From the NCBI GenBank assembly GCA_905221605.1, contig CAJNDS010002600.1, positions 1 to 62,000 of the forward strand: 62,000 nucleotides of DNA, written 5' to 3'. The notes beneath the pieces are model-generated. The model did no database searches. It was not told where the DNA came from and worked only from the letters and a program-made list of their open reading frames with translations. The stretch is from Symbiodinium natans (Eukaryota; Sar; Dinophyceae; Suessiales; Symbiodiniaceae). Below, in pieces: positions 42,921 to 53,275 of this stretch. A program made the position numbers and the translations under genes. The stretch's first letter is position 1. Every line of letters begins with the position of its first letter.

Positions 42921-42983
42921 CTCCGCCTCTTTGAGCCTGCTTGAAAGCCCATCGACTTTGGCGTCCAGGTGCCTCACCATGGC
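42921..42983 (-). other. Coiled-coil exon copy beta
   Basis: Minus-strand reading AMVRHLDAKVDGLSSRLKEA, continuing EHDLLDD, directly after CTGAAG. Shares the H-L-D/N-A-K-V-D-G core and the R-L-K-E-A end with copies alpha and gamma. Confidence 0.5.
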
Positions 42984-43244
42984 CTTCAGCACGAGGCCGC
43001 AGCTGGGAGGCGCACGAGTGCGTTGAGGGTCTCGCCTCTGCAGTCGACGGCTCCTCGCGCGCTGCCTTGCAGTCCCCGAGAAAACAGATCAACCGGGCAC
43101 AGCATGCGCCCTTCAGCAGAACAGTTGCATTGACTGAGATGCAGGCTTCGGTCATGATTTTCGTTGTTTTTTGGCTGCTGGATGCGACCTGCAAAAGTTG
43201 AAGGCCCGCATCCGCACTGGCCATACGGTGTACAAGCGGTCACG

Positions 43245-43308
43245 CCCTGCCTCTTTGAGCCTGTTTGCAAACCCGTCGACTTTGGCATCAACATGCCTCA
43301 TGATGGCC
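43245..43308 (-). other. Coiled-coil exon copy gamma
   Basis: Minus-strand reading AIMRHVDAKVDGFANRLKEA, continuing GRDRLY, directly after TGTGCAG. The flanking GGCCGCACCTCCGCGGACG word (43353) also recurs at 41635, so the duplication unit is longer than the exon. Confidence 0.5.
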
Positions 43309-43599
43309 TGCACACAGCCAGCTGAGGCGCGCGAGCACGATGAGAGCGTGATGGCCGCACCTCCGCGGACGAAGCGACCATCAACGCCTGCCCTATGTGT
43401 TCGCAACCAGTTTGGACTTGGAAGGTGCCCCAGTTGCTAGTACCTCGCGCGCAACTCAAAAAAACGAATGCGGACGGGCCCGGCCCGAAGCGATGACAAT
43501 AATAGATAGTGTGCGAAGTGTCCAAATCAAGGAAAACTTGCGCGTCGAAGAACTGAAAAACTGTGTCCACTATTCCGGTTGATCAGACCCAAGTAGACA

Positions 43600-46270
43600 A
43601 GGAAGTTGGTTATATACAGTTGTAAGGTGTTAAGTTGCTCCAGAAGTAGCAGTATCCCTGCCAACGGGGAACACAAGGTAGCTATCCAAGTATTCCTATA
43701 CCACTCCCGATGACGCCTATCGGAAGGATCCCTAGAGTAGCTATCTCCAGGGGGTTGATGGCCTATTCACCAGATGTATCCACTAGCCGTCCGGCTGCGT
43801 GTTGTACACCCAACAAGATATCCACCTGAACACTCACCTATCCCCAGTGTCCTCTAGCCGTCCGGCTGCGAGTTGCAAAGGGTCTAGACAGGTATCCCAA
43901 AAGGTTAGGGCAAGGAACTATCCCTCAGCATACAACACCCTTTTCAGCTCCTCTAACCGTCCGGCTGCGAGTTGGCTGTCCAGGTTCGTGACGCTGAAGA
44001 ACTATCCCGGGGGCGCAAAAACTGTACAGGCAGGGCGCAGCTACACAGACTAAGTCAAGAAGCAAACAAAAGAGAAAGGTGAATGAATGTACAGTGTGCT
44101 TGTGTTGCTGTCACGTTGCCCCAGCAACAGCACACGAAACTCTATCAAGGCTGCTCCGTCTATCCCACAGCTTCGTGCACTATACCGGCTCGTCCGCAAG
44201 TCGAAGCATATCCCAGGCCCAGCCCAAAATCAACTGACATTAAAACAACTGCTCCCCCGCAAGAACCTGAAGACGTGGTGCGAAACACCCCCCGTGATGG
44301 GGGCGTCAGCTCGCAGAGCGACGTCTCCCAGCATAAACGATGAATTCGCGAATCCTCGTCAGGTTTGCATCAGACCATCAACACAAACGCAGGAGGGATC
44401 GCCAGCATGGTCTCCAGCCCCTTTAGGCGCCCACCACCACCCGCGATTACGAAGACCACATCGGCGACCCACAAACCTTCGGAATCATCGTCTGAGCACA
44501 CACGTCTTTGACGGTGCCCCAATACATGCATCCAAGATGTCTGCTAATCCACATTCTTTGGAAAATTGGTCTATCACCTTCTATCCCCTTACGCCGAAAC
44601 TCAGTTCAACTCGTTCAGGCTCTATCCCTCACATCGTCGGCCTTCTCACTTGGTTCAGTACCCCTCCTAGACGATGTAGCCCAGTCTTTTGCAGATGGGA
44701 CTTAATGGTGGCCAGCCATGCCCATAGATGTTGTTTGACGAGGCCGAGAGGACTTACTGGTGAGCAGCCACGCCTCTCCACTCACAAACAGTAGCCTTCG
44801 TCACTGGTTGGTCTACGCTCGTCAGGGAACGTCCAGAAGGCCACTCGGCACCGCCGTTCGCAGTTAAGGTAGCAGCTGTGTCTCTCCCACTCGTCTCACC
44901 CTGCGCCTTCTTTACGTATCTGCCCTCGACGAATAAATCTCCGATCTAATATCCCTATCCCATGCTTGGCTCACGTGACAAAGTAGAGCCGCGGAGGACA
45001 GCGGGCCATGGCATTCCTAACCGCTGCATCACTCCATGCGCTAGGGGCATTACTTTGCATGCACCCTGCAGATCTATCCCTTGCCACACCACCTCGTCCA
45101 ACGACGTGAGGAGCCATCCGACGCACATCAGCAAACGTGACGCCGTTGACGGTGGTAGGCGCCTTCCGTCTTCTCGTCGTGGTTTCCCTTGCCCAGGGGC
45201 GTCGCAACGGCGAACTCATACTTCCAATGATAGTCGTTACTCCGGCCGCGAGGACTTAATGGTGATCAGCCATGCCTCCGCTGCCTTGCACGCCCCGTCT
45301 TGCTGCAACATTGATTCCGCGAATAACCTCCTCCCAGGAACGTTGATTCCCACGAAGTTGCAGGCATGCTCACAGCTAATCCTCTTCCCGACTCTTCCCT
45401 CTATCCCTCCGGCCACTGGTCGTCACGTAGACGTTCGTCAGCACTTTTCCTTTGCCAGCTTCCGGTTCACATGCACAGCAACATGTACCACCTCTCCCGC
45501 GCACCGTACTCAGCCTCGATGTGTAATCCCTACATTCGTAACCTCAACGTGGTACCATGCGCTTCTATCCCCTCCCCCCGGCTCGTGGACACCGCGGAGT
45601 CATATTTGTCCTTTCCCCCTGTGCCGGTGGTCTTCGCGTTGACGCATACATTTTCCTAGATATCGTAACTATCCCGTTTCTTTACGAGCGAACTATGCGT
45701 AGACGAACTCAAACTCATAGAAAGCTCCCCCGGCTTGTGGGCACCGCGTGGACATACACAACGTCACACATATCCCTCCGCCCCCCAGATGTCGACCAAC
45801 AAAACCACACCTATGTCACCTATGTCCTTTCTATCCCAGGCGTTCAGCAGTAAGATATACAAGATCAACAATACATCGTAATCCTATCCCTATTCCGGAA
45901 GAGTCGGGCCTATCCCCTATACGTGTTCCTCATGCTCACAACGCTGCGAAATATCCCCTTGAGGTTGCTGTCCGCGAAGCTCACCATGCACCATACTCCC
46001 TTTGCCTGGCAATGCACTTCCATATATCACGCAATAAATATGCTCCCTGTGATGCATGAACAGCGCGACAAGAAACTCACTGCTACAAGAAAGTTCTCCC
46101 CGGCTCGTAGGGCTCACGTTGACACATACATGAACATAGAGATGCCTTCCCCCCGGCTCGTACATCACCTTGGCATCCGTAACGTTACAACTATCCCCTC
46201 GGCTACCAACACCATATGTATTCCAAGCCTTTCTGAGATGAGGTCCGACTGTTGGGCGCCAAACGTCAAG
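43600..46270 (+). other. TATCCC-rich region without a recognised gene
   Basis: More than twenty TATCCC words occur on this strand, almost none on the other. A second recurring phrase, CCCCGGCTCGTGGACACCG and variants, lies at 45574, 45726, 46097 and 46148. I recognise no protein; the longest frames (for example + 44087-44794, 44962-45642) read through these words and contain no known motif. Confidence 0.6.
43783..43974 (+). repeat. Three CTCTAGCCGTCCGGCTGCGAG hairpins
   Basis: Copies at 43783-43804, 43851-43875 and 43950-43974, spaced 68 and 99 bp. Each is a small hairpin: AGCC-GTCC-GGCT, flanked by CTC and GAG. The architecture (CTC, one base, AGC, loop, GC, GAG) parallels the larger hairpin family at 51-56 kb. 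Confidence 0.85.
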
Positions 46271-46290
46271 ACCGGCAATGGTGTATTCAC

Positions 46291-46515
46291 CCTTCGGGAC
46301 CAAAACAGTGAAGTAAGGGACGTGAAGCTCCGCTATCTGTATCCCTTCGGGACCAAAACAGTGAAGTAAGGGACGTGAAGCTCCGCTATCTGTACCCCTT
46401 CGGGACCAAAACAGTGAAGTAAGGGACGTGAAGCTCCGCTATCTGTATGCCTTCGGGACCAAAACAGTGAAGTGAGGCACGTGAAGCTCCGGTACCTGTA
46501 TCCCTTCGGGGAGGT
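46291..46515 (+). repeat. 53-bp tandem repeat
   Basis: Four full units starting CCTTCGGGACCAAAACAGTG at 46291, 46344, 46397 and 46450, and a partial fifth at 46503, with an exact 53-bp period. The last unit has more substitutions (GAGGCACGTGAAGC, CGGTACC). Confidence 0.95.
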
Positions 46516-46740
46516 TTGAGCAGCAAAGATCTCCACTCTGTATACCGTATTCCCTGCAGGCATCGAAAACCCTCCACTCTGCGGTTCCTGCTTAAGGATC
46601 CGGGCAGCAAAGGTCGCCAACCCCTATTCCTGTAGACAGCGAAGCCCTCCATCCCGCACTTGCTGTGTTTGGAGGATACGGGTAGCAAAGATCTCCGCTC
46701 TGTATTCCCTGTTGGTCCATGACAAACGTCAGGTCTCAAT
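46516..46740 (+). repeat. ~80-bp degenerate tandem repeat
   Basis: GCAGCAAAGATCTCCACTCTG (about 46519), GCAGCAAAGGTCGCC (about 46602) and GTAGCAAAGATCTCCGCTCTG (about 46681), each followed by TATTCC and by GAAGCCCTCCA-type or GAAAACCCTCCA-type words. Confidence 0.75.
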
Positions 46741-46994
46741 CCTAAACCTAAGGGTTAGCGAAGCCCCCCAGTGTGCTATGCTGCACGCGGTCATCAAGTC
46801 GAAGAAGACTGTGTCCACCCTCCATTAACTCCTGCGTGAAAGCGATGGAATGTCATAGGTGTAGTCTCGCCTTGGCCATGCTATTCCCTGACGTCTGGGT
46901 GGCAAATCCACACTATCCCAAAACCAATCTGCGACAAACTCCGGTGTTACTTGATGGCTCCCTGCTGCACGCGCCTAACGCGACGGGTATTCTC

Positions 46995-47525
46995 CTTGCT
47001 CCCAAACCTTGACTCGATGACTATTCCTTGCTCCCAAATCCTGACTCGATGGATTTCCCTTGCTCTCACATCCTGACTCGATGGATTTCCCTTGCTCCCA
47101 CAGCTTGATTCGATGGCTATCCCTGCTCCCACATCCTGACTCGATGGATTTCCCTTGCTCCCACACCTGACTCGATTGATTTCCCTTGCTCCCAAACCTT
47201 GATTCGATGGCTATCCCTGCTCCCACATCCTGACTCGATGGATTTCCCTTGCTCTCACATCCTGACTCGATGGATTTCCCTTGCTCCCACAGCTTGATTC
47301 GATGGCTATCCCTGCTCCCACATCCTGACTCGATGGATTTCCCTTGCTCCCACATCCTGACTCGATTGATTTCCCTTGCTCCCAAACCTTGATTCGATGG
47401 CTATCCCTGCTCCCACATCCTGACTCGATGGATTTCCCTTGCTCCCACATCCTGACTCGATGGCTTTCCCTTGCTCCCACATCCTGACTCGATGGATTTC
47501 CCTTGCTCCCAAATCTTGACTCCAT
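46995..47525 (+). repeat. 31/32-bp minisatellite with higher-order order
   Basis: About seventeen units of two kinds: CTCCCACATCCTGACTCGAT then GGATTTCCCTTG (32 bp), and CTCCCAAACCTTGATTCGAT then GGCTATCCCTG (31 bp). They occur in blocks that repeat as a group (for example 47030-47205 versus 47225-47400), so the array grew by multi-unit duplication. Minus-strand frames read an REIHRVRMWEQG-type peptide and are by-products. Confidence 0.95.
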
Positions 47526-47579
47526 GGCAATCACGCATTTTCCTTGCACATATACTCCCGATATGCAAAATTCCGCCAC

Positions 47580-47954
47580 AAATCCCCCCGACAAGCAAGA
47601 CTTGATGATATCGCCACTCTTCTATCTTCGCTAGCTTGTCCCTGTCATCCGTTCGCTTGTTTCGATATGCCACTCACTATCCGTGCTCCCATCTCTCTTG
47701 GCCACCCGAGCACGTGGACATTACAATGCGCCTGCCGATGATGTGTCAATGTGCAGAACCGCGCCCGGGGCCAACCTCCCTGATAACCAAAGCAAACATT
47801 ACGCACGTAGGGCATCCGTAGACTGCTCATTCCACGCCCCTGCCACACACGCGTCATCATCTTCTTCACGGGCATCTCATATGTTCGAATCCTATGTATC
47901 TGCCCCCCGCATCCCGAGCAAACCCCCCCGATAAGCAAGACCTGAAGATATCGC
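47580..47954 (+). repeat. Pair of diverged 35-bp direct repeats 340 bp apart
   Basis: Positions 47580-47614 and 47920-47954 share AAANCCCCCCGANAAGCAAG and then ACNTGANGATATCGC (4 differences). The sequence between them contains no gene that I recognise; a CATCTTCTTCACGGG stretch and an isolated GTTCGAATCC word lie inside. Confidence 0.7.
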
Positions 47955-48009
47955 GTCCGCTCAGGCCCGCCAAAACGACTCAGGATACCTCGAGTCCGTC
48001 CAGTCGTAT

Positions 48010-48125
48010 CCTCGGGCGATCTATGCTTATCGCAGACTTATCCCAGATGTGTCCCACGCCTGTAAGCTGACTATTCCGGCCATCCAGATATATCCCGAAA
48101 CTATCCACCAGTATCCCAGAGCCTC
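48010..48125 (+). repeat. Mutated copy of the 29.5-kb TATCCC repeat
   Basis: GCTTATCGCAGACTTATCCC, then CCCACGCCTGTAAGC, ATTCCGGCCATCCAGATATA and ATATCCCGAAACTATCC follow the order of elements at 29540-29650. This is one of the few links between the 43-49-kb region and the 3-31-kb region. Confidence 0.6.
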
Positions 48126-48146
48126 AGTTGCGCCCCGTGTTTGTAG

Positions 48147-49200
48147 TCATCCTATTCCCGTGCGAGCTTCAAGCCACCACCACGCGTACTGACCGGGCTT
48201 CCGCGTCTCCCCGGTCTCAAAGATCAATGCGCCATTCGCCATCTCAGCCTGCATGCCCCGGAATACTCTGGGCCTGAATCTCGATCCAGCTCGCACCTTC
48301 ATTCCGTCGACGACTTCTCTCTCGTTCATTATTGTTCTCCAGACACCGGGATTGTTCTTTGAAATTTTGGGATACCCCCCCGCAACATTGGCCATATCCC
48401 TCAGCGAAGCCCTGCTCGAATCTCTTTCCCTAGATACCCCCCGTTCGATCTGGGCGAGCTGCGTAACGAAATCCTCAGTGGAATCAGTCGTTTGCTGATT
48501 GCTGGGCGGGACAAGCGCTGCAATGAAATCACCCTCTGGATTAGGATGAAGACGTTCCCTATCCCTGTTCGCGGCGCAGCGTTCTCTGACATCTGTATAG
48601 TCTATAATCCGAGCGGATACGGCATACTCCCGGATAGCCTCAGGGTTGTGGCCCGCCCCTGGCAGAGAGATGCCGCGCCCAATCTTCCATGTACTGGTGG
48701 TTCTGCTCCGCCCTCCATTCCTCTATCCTTTGCTTGATCCTCTCATAGAACCATAAGTAAGTTTTACCTTCTGCCGGTCTCTTCCTCCAGGCCTCGATGT
48801 CATGATTCACGATATCCCATTTGTCCATAAAAACGTCCAACATACTTACCTCGCATTGACCTGGGCACATCTCACATGCAGTACTCGACAAGGCAGCCTC
48901 ATAGCCGACATTGTCTCTCGCACAGCCGTTCGCTTGAACATCTCCCCCTGCACTTTACTGGCAAGATTCGTCGATTTGATCATATTCCGCAGCCCTTCCG
49001 ACAGCTTGTTTTCCAAAGCCGCATACTTTAATGGTCTATCCAATTCGCTTTCACTCATATCCCTTACACGCAGAATCGTGGAGTATCCGTACTCCCCCGT
49101 CGTAAATGTACGCGTTTCACCGCCCGGGCCACCTCCCCAAGCCACGTGTGTAGATTCGCCGGATTGGACTTCTCGGGAAGGATTATATCAAAGCAACTCA
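48147..49200 (-). pseudogene. Frame-broken minus-strand coding remnant
   Basis: I do not recognise the family. Successive minus-strand frames give protein-like pieces, in order: HTWLGEVARAVKRVHL (about 49170-49095); GETRTFTTGEYGYSTILRVR then KLSEGLRNMIKSTNLASKVQ (49145-48846); MLDVFMDKWDIVNHDIEAWR then YERIKQRIEEWRAEQNHQYM (about 48835-48670); NPEAIREYAVSARIIDYTDV then TEDFVTQLAQIERGYLGKEI (about 48650-48411); and NEREVVDGMKVRAGSRFRPR then MANGALIFETGETRKPGQYA (48395-48147). At least three frame changes are needed. A GTAAGT at about 48855-48850 suggests that one could be an intron. Composition is charged and helical, and unlike the surrounding TATCCC-rich DNA. An integrated virus-like or mobile-element gene is possible; I cannot decide. 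Confidence 0.45.
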
Positions 49201-49435
49201 GGATCAACGCCACCATGACCGCGCGTTCTTGTTCTCAAGCTGCTCGATTCTTCTCTGCGTTTGGGTGTTGTATTCCCTCCGTTTGCCCTTGTCCACCGCA
49301 TTCTTGTTTGCAAATTCACGATCGCTTTACACATCTTCTAAACTTTTTTTTTAAAAACAGGCGCCTCTTTACTACATCAGTAGGCCGCTCTTGTGGGTCT
49401 TGCAACCACTGTAGGTGTAAAACATATCGCCGTAA

Positions 49436-49535
49436 GAATTAAGAAGAACAAGAAAGACGAACAACACCACCAACCAAAGCAACAACAAGCAAAACAAGAA
49501 CCAACCAAAACCAAGAAGGGGCGGCGAAACTACCA
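49436..49535 (+). repeat. A/C-rich low-complexity tract
   Basis: About 90 bp almost without T (AAGAACAAGAAAGACGAAC, then AACAACAAGC and CAAAACC words). Together with the T run at 49337-49351 it flanks the broken coding remnant on its upstream side. Confidence 0.8.
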
Positions 49536-49639
49536 ATAAGACTCCACGCGGTACCCAAGCTCGTCAATGTAGTTCCTGTTCAGAGCCAATGCAGCACCAA
49601 GTCAAGTGGGGGAATCGCAAAATGCGATTGTGTGCCAGA

Positions 49640-50060
49640 AGTCAAAATTAACCAAGACCTGCAGAGAACCACCAGTGCCACTTGCCCCATGGTAATGAAC
49701 CTTCTAAACTGCGTAGAGACACTTGGTGTTCGCCAAACTAAATCTTTTTTCTTTATGGTGATCAGCCGTGGGGCTATCCAAGAGCCAAAGGCGACCAGTG
49801 GTTGGCAACCAAGACATGCGGAAAACCACCAGCGCTGACCTCCGGGGAGGGTGGGCCTATTTTCTCCATGGTGATCAGCCGGGGTCTTCTGCGGCCAACT
49901 GCACAATGCAACGTAAAGGCACACGGTGTTCACCGTACTGAATCTTCTTACCCCATGGTAAGGTGTTCACCGCCCAAATGTTCTTGCCCCAGTCATCAGC
50001 CAGTGGGGCTATTCTAGAGAAGCCAAGGGCTACCAATTCCATCACTTAACAGGTTCCCCA
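49640..50060 (+). repeat. Degenerate CCATGGTGATCAGCC repeat
   Basis: Words CCCATGGTAATGAACC, TTATGGTGATCAGCCGTGGG, CCATGGTGATCAGCCGGGG, CCCATGGTAAGGTGTTCACC and GTCATCAGCCAGTGGGGC recur every 60-190 bp. Related TTAATGGTGATCAGCCATGC words occur at 44703 and 45256. No gene recognised. Confidence 0.6.
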
Positions 50061-50392
50061 CAAGGCATAGTGCCTTAGAAGAAAAGCACTAACGATACTG
50101 GGCCACGTTTGTGTTGGCAGAGCGCCAGCGCTTTAAGGGCTGCATGATTTGCTTGTACTGAATTGCTCCTTCATCTTATGCCTGTAAGAACAAGAAGAAG
50201 ACCGCTTTGGAGCAGAGGGCTCTGCTCTGTGGAATTTCGATAACCGTACATCTTAAACCAAAGGCTAGTAAGCTTGGTTTTGCAGAAAGCCTTAAGTAGG
50301 CAAACCTTGCCAGCGGCCCGGTACTGTTAAGGTGTTGTTTGCTGTATGCCACCATGGCACTTGGCATATCTAGAAAACCCTCCATTGAAAGG

Positions 50393-50668
50393 TCACGTAT
50401 TTGGCTTTATCTTGGTGCGCAGTTGCGCAATCCACAAGCGTTGAAGCACAAACATTGGCCAATTAGTTTCACGCCGCCGGAAAACTTGCATTACCTGGCC
50501 TGCTGGGCCCTTCTTTTTCCGCTGGCGGTGCTTGCGGTGGTACCATAACTGTGAAAAGCAGAGCTCGCGCAGCAGTCTCTTTTTCACTTTGCACTTGAGC
50601 CAAACACCAAAGTGTTCAGCAAGCTTCAGTTCTTGCAGCAAGCTCTCTCCAAGAGCTAAGGGCTCCAA
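50393..50668 (-). CDS. Small basic hypothetical ORF
   Basis: 91 codons, unrecognised. Protein-like, strongly basic centre (LKCKVKKRLLRELCFSQLWY, HRKHRQRKKKGP) flanked by aromatic-rich stretches. It could be an isolated exon or a decayed mobile-element piece. No neighbours support a function. The + strand over the same interval has a serine-rich frame of similar length, so coding status is uncertain. Confidence 0.25.
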   Translation of the reverse strand: MEPLALGESLLQELKLAEHFGVWLKCKVKKRLLRELCFSQLWYHRKHRQRKKKGPAGQVMQVFRRRETNWPMFVLQRLWIAQLRTKIKPNT

Positions 50669-51124
50669 AAAGCTACGAATTCCATCTCAACTTTGTTCTA
50701 CAAAGGAGGTAAAGCAAAAGAACAATGCAACTGCTTTGGTCACCTCGGGGACTTCAGGTCACTTCCGAACAGCAAAACAGCGAAGCTTCAGAGTCCACTC
50801 TGCACTCCTACTCCCATCCTACACGTCCAACGGCAACGAACGAAGTGGCGGGGACACGGAGTGAGTTACAACAAGACAGAACCTCAGAGTTCTGACACGC
50901 ACTTCTTCACTACTGCTCTCAAGCAGTTCCAAGTGCTTCAAAACTCATCCTAGGCCATGCCAACAAGACAAGAACATGCCAACGTCAAGCAAGACATGCC
51001 ACACATGCTTAAGGGCTTTGGGACAAACCAAACATGCTCATGCCAAGTCATGCAGCAGAAAAACTCTCACGCTTCTCTCTGTATGGTCAAACACCACATG
51101 GCACCAACTGGGCAAACACTACAG
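50669..51124. other. No gene recognised
   Basis: CAAGACATGCCA-type words (50960-51010) recur a few times. I see nothing else to annotate. Confidence 0.4.
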
Positions 51125-51190
51125 GTGAATTTTACGTCTGCACGCTGCGTCGCGTAGCCACCCGAAGGGGCCGTTGGTCAAAGTGAAACT
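51125..51190 (+). repeat. Repeat J, short copy
   Basis: GGTGAATTTTACGTCTGCAC then GTAGCCACCCGAAGGGGC and AAGTGAAAC, matching 53200-53265 closely and 55840-55905 loosely. Confidence 0.75.
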
Positions 51191-51431
51191 AAACTAAAAA
51201 TTACCTCGCTTGAGGTGTTGCGTTCTCAGCTAGGCCCTCTCTCAGCTGCAACCCTCAGCACTCGCGAGGCCGACTTTGCCCTCCGCATGCATTGCTGTTG
51301 AGGCACTTGTTGTGGCATCAGCCTCCGTAAGTTTGGCAATCCCACTCAGCACTGGATGTTCTGTTCGAGGCATATTCCCTCAGCGCATGCGAGGCCGCAA
51401 AGTGAAACACGTGAGGTTTGAAAGACTGCTA

Positions 51432-51540
51432 CTCCAGGTTCGTCCGCAGCTCCGGCTTTCTCGCACTTACTAACCGTGCCTTGCAGCCTCCCCCAAAGTA
51501 GCGTCACCCTGGCTTTCTCGCTCTTCCTCACCAGTTGACC
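51432..51540 (+). repeat. Repeat K, copy 1
   Basis: GCAGCTCCGGCTTTCTCGCA, then CCGTGCCTTGCAG and CCCTGGCTTTCTCGC. Matched at 54262-54360 and in part at 51573-51625, so it shares the hairpin field with repeat J. Confidence 0.7.
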
Positions 51541-53103
51541 AATAATGCATCTCACGCGGTTGCTTCATGGTAAAACTGCAGCTCGAGGTCCCGGCGTTCT
51601 CGCTCTTACTAACCCGGACCGACACTGCAGAGAAGCATTGACTGTTGTTCCCTCAGCGGAGGCGAGGCCGAACAACCATTCCGCTGCATCTGCGCAGCCA
51701 GGCCCTCAGCTCCTCACTGAGCCAGGGCTATCTCTAGACAGAGTTCCCTTGCCAAGCCCTCTATCTCTATGTGACCCCCGCGGTGCCACGTATAAGCAGC
51801 TGCTCCGCGTGTCTTAGGACCACAGTTTTCATTCGGATTTGTTGTTGTAGGCCTTCCAGTGCTTGAGGCCGAAACCAAACACCACATCTCACGTCACACG
51901 GCGAGGCAATTTGGCTCCAACATCTGAAGATAGTGACACATACTCTGCGTGGCGTCCGCGTGAGCTAGCCTGTCCTCGGCTCCTTTCATCGCTTGTCTTA
52001 CCACACATCTCTTTCGGTGGCCCGTACTCAGCAGCCAGCACATGTACCATCCTCAGACGCCAGAGCCGCCTTGCCCCAGCAAGTGCCCATACAAACCACT
52101 CACCAGACAGTGAGAGCCAACATCTTCAAACAACCTCCAGCGGCCGTGCCGCGAGGACCTAAACATCTGCAAGGTTCCGCCTTGTCTGTGTGCACGGACA
52201 GACCCCAGCCCTTGCAGGAGACGTGGATGTAAACAAAAGTAGGCCTGCCATGTCCAGCAGGCTGATAACCATTGGTTGCCTTCAGATGGGAAAAGCGCGA
52301 AGTTCGGGTAACCTCCATCTGAGTCCTTCCCGGCCAATACCAGCCTTTACAAACCCTCAGCACGGAGCGAGGCCGAAGAAGGCTATCTTGGACTATTTGT
52401 CTGCCGGGGAGCAGCCACCAACAGCTGCTCTTCAACTTGCACTGTGCCGCACCACAGTCCTACTGCAAGTTCTTTGGCAACGGTTTCTCAGTAGCACCAG
52501 TCAATGAGCTTTACGACACTGATGCCTTTGGTTATTTGTGTCCAGGCAGATCCACCAGGGTTGGGCCAAATCTGTTCTACCTGATGCTACCTGCGAAGAA
52601 TAACCTGTTGTGCTCAGCTTGCAGATCCCCGAAAACCACTCCTGTCAACAACTGCAAGGATGCCGCTTGCAGTGCGACGTTGGCCTGCACTGTCTGCAGC
52701 GTGCCTGGCCGTTTTCCCCCGTGTTTCGGACTCACCTTCGTTTTCCACACAAGCGAGCGAGGAACCCAAACTCACCCTAACACAAGCCCTCAATCCAAAT
52801 GAGGGTCGGCGGGTTTTGTTCACCCAGAGACAGCAGGAATCTCTGGTGAGCAACAGGCTCTAGCGTCACCCCTCAAGCAACCGAGGCTGTAACTCTCACT
52901 GTGACCCAGAGCAGACTGTAGGCCACAAGGTTCCCTCAGCAACGCGAGGACGAAAAGCTTCCCTCTAGCGAAGCGAGGCCGAAAACTGTGCACTCGAACG
53001 TCCTTCGTCGTCGGCAGCAGTTGGCGGGCCGCCGCTCTATGACAGCTTAGCCGGTCAGCCGGCCTACGAGCAAACACAGTTTTGCCAGGGCCTCAAAACG
53101 GAA

Positions 53104-53275
53104 CCTACCCTTAGTTACAAGCCCCAGGGCCAGCCACAACGGCACTAAAGACGCTCTCTACCTGAGCACCCCACCGGGGTTGAGCCGAAACCTTGAGCCA
53201 AGGTGAATTTTTCGTCTGCACGCTGCGAGGCGTAGCCACCCGAAGGGGCTGTGGGTTCAAGTGAAACAAAAGCTT
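53104..53275 (+). repeat. Repeat J, long copy 1
   Basis: Order of landmarks: AGTTACAAGCCCCAGGGCCA, ACCTGAGCACCCCACCGGGG, TTGAGCCGAAACCTTGAGCC, GGTGAATTTTTCGTCTGCAC, AAGTGAAAC. The same order recurs at 55748-55905, more diverged at the 3' end. Confidence 0.7.

Noticed and set aside
46995-47525. Array of 31/32-bp repeats that might be read as CRISPR
   Set aside because: Units are contiguous without unique spacers, the genome is eukaryotic, and no cas genes are near.
47882-47892. GTTCGAATCC as a tRNA B box
   Set aside because: No A box or cloverleaf arms can be formed around it.
53188-53202. CTTGAGCCAAGG as a reverse-strand relic of the dinoflagellate spliced leader
   Set aside because: Only about ten bases agree and the expected AATGGCTACGG part is absent; the same place is explained by repeat J.
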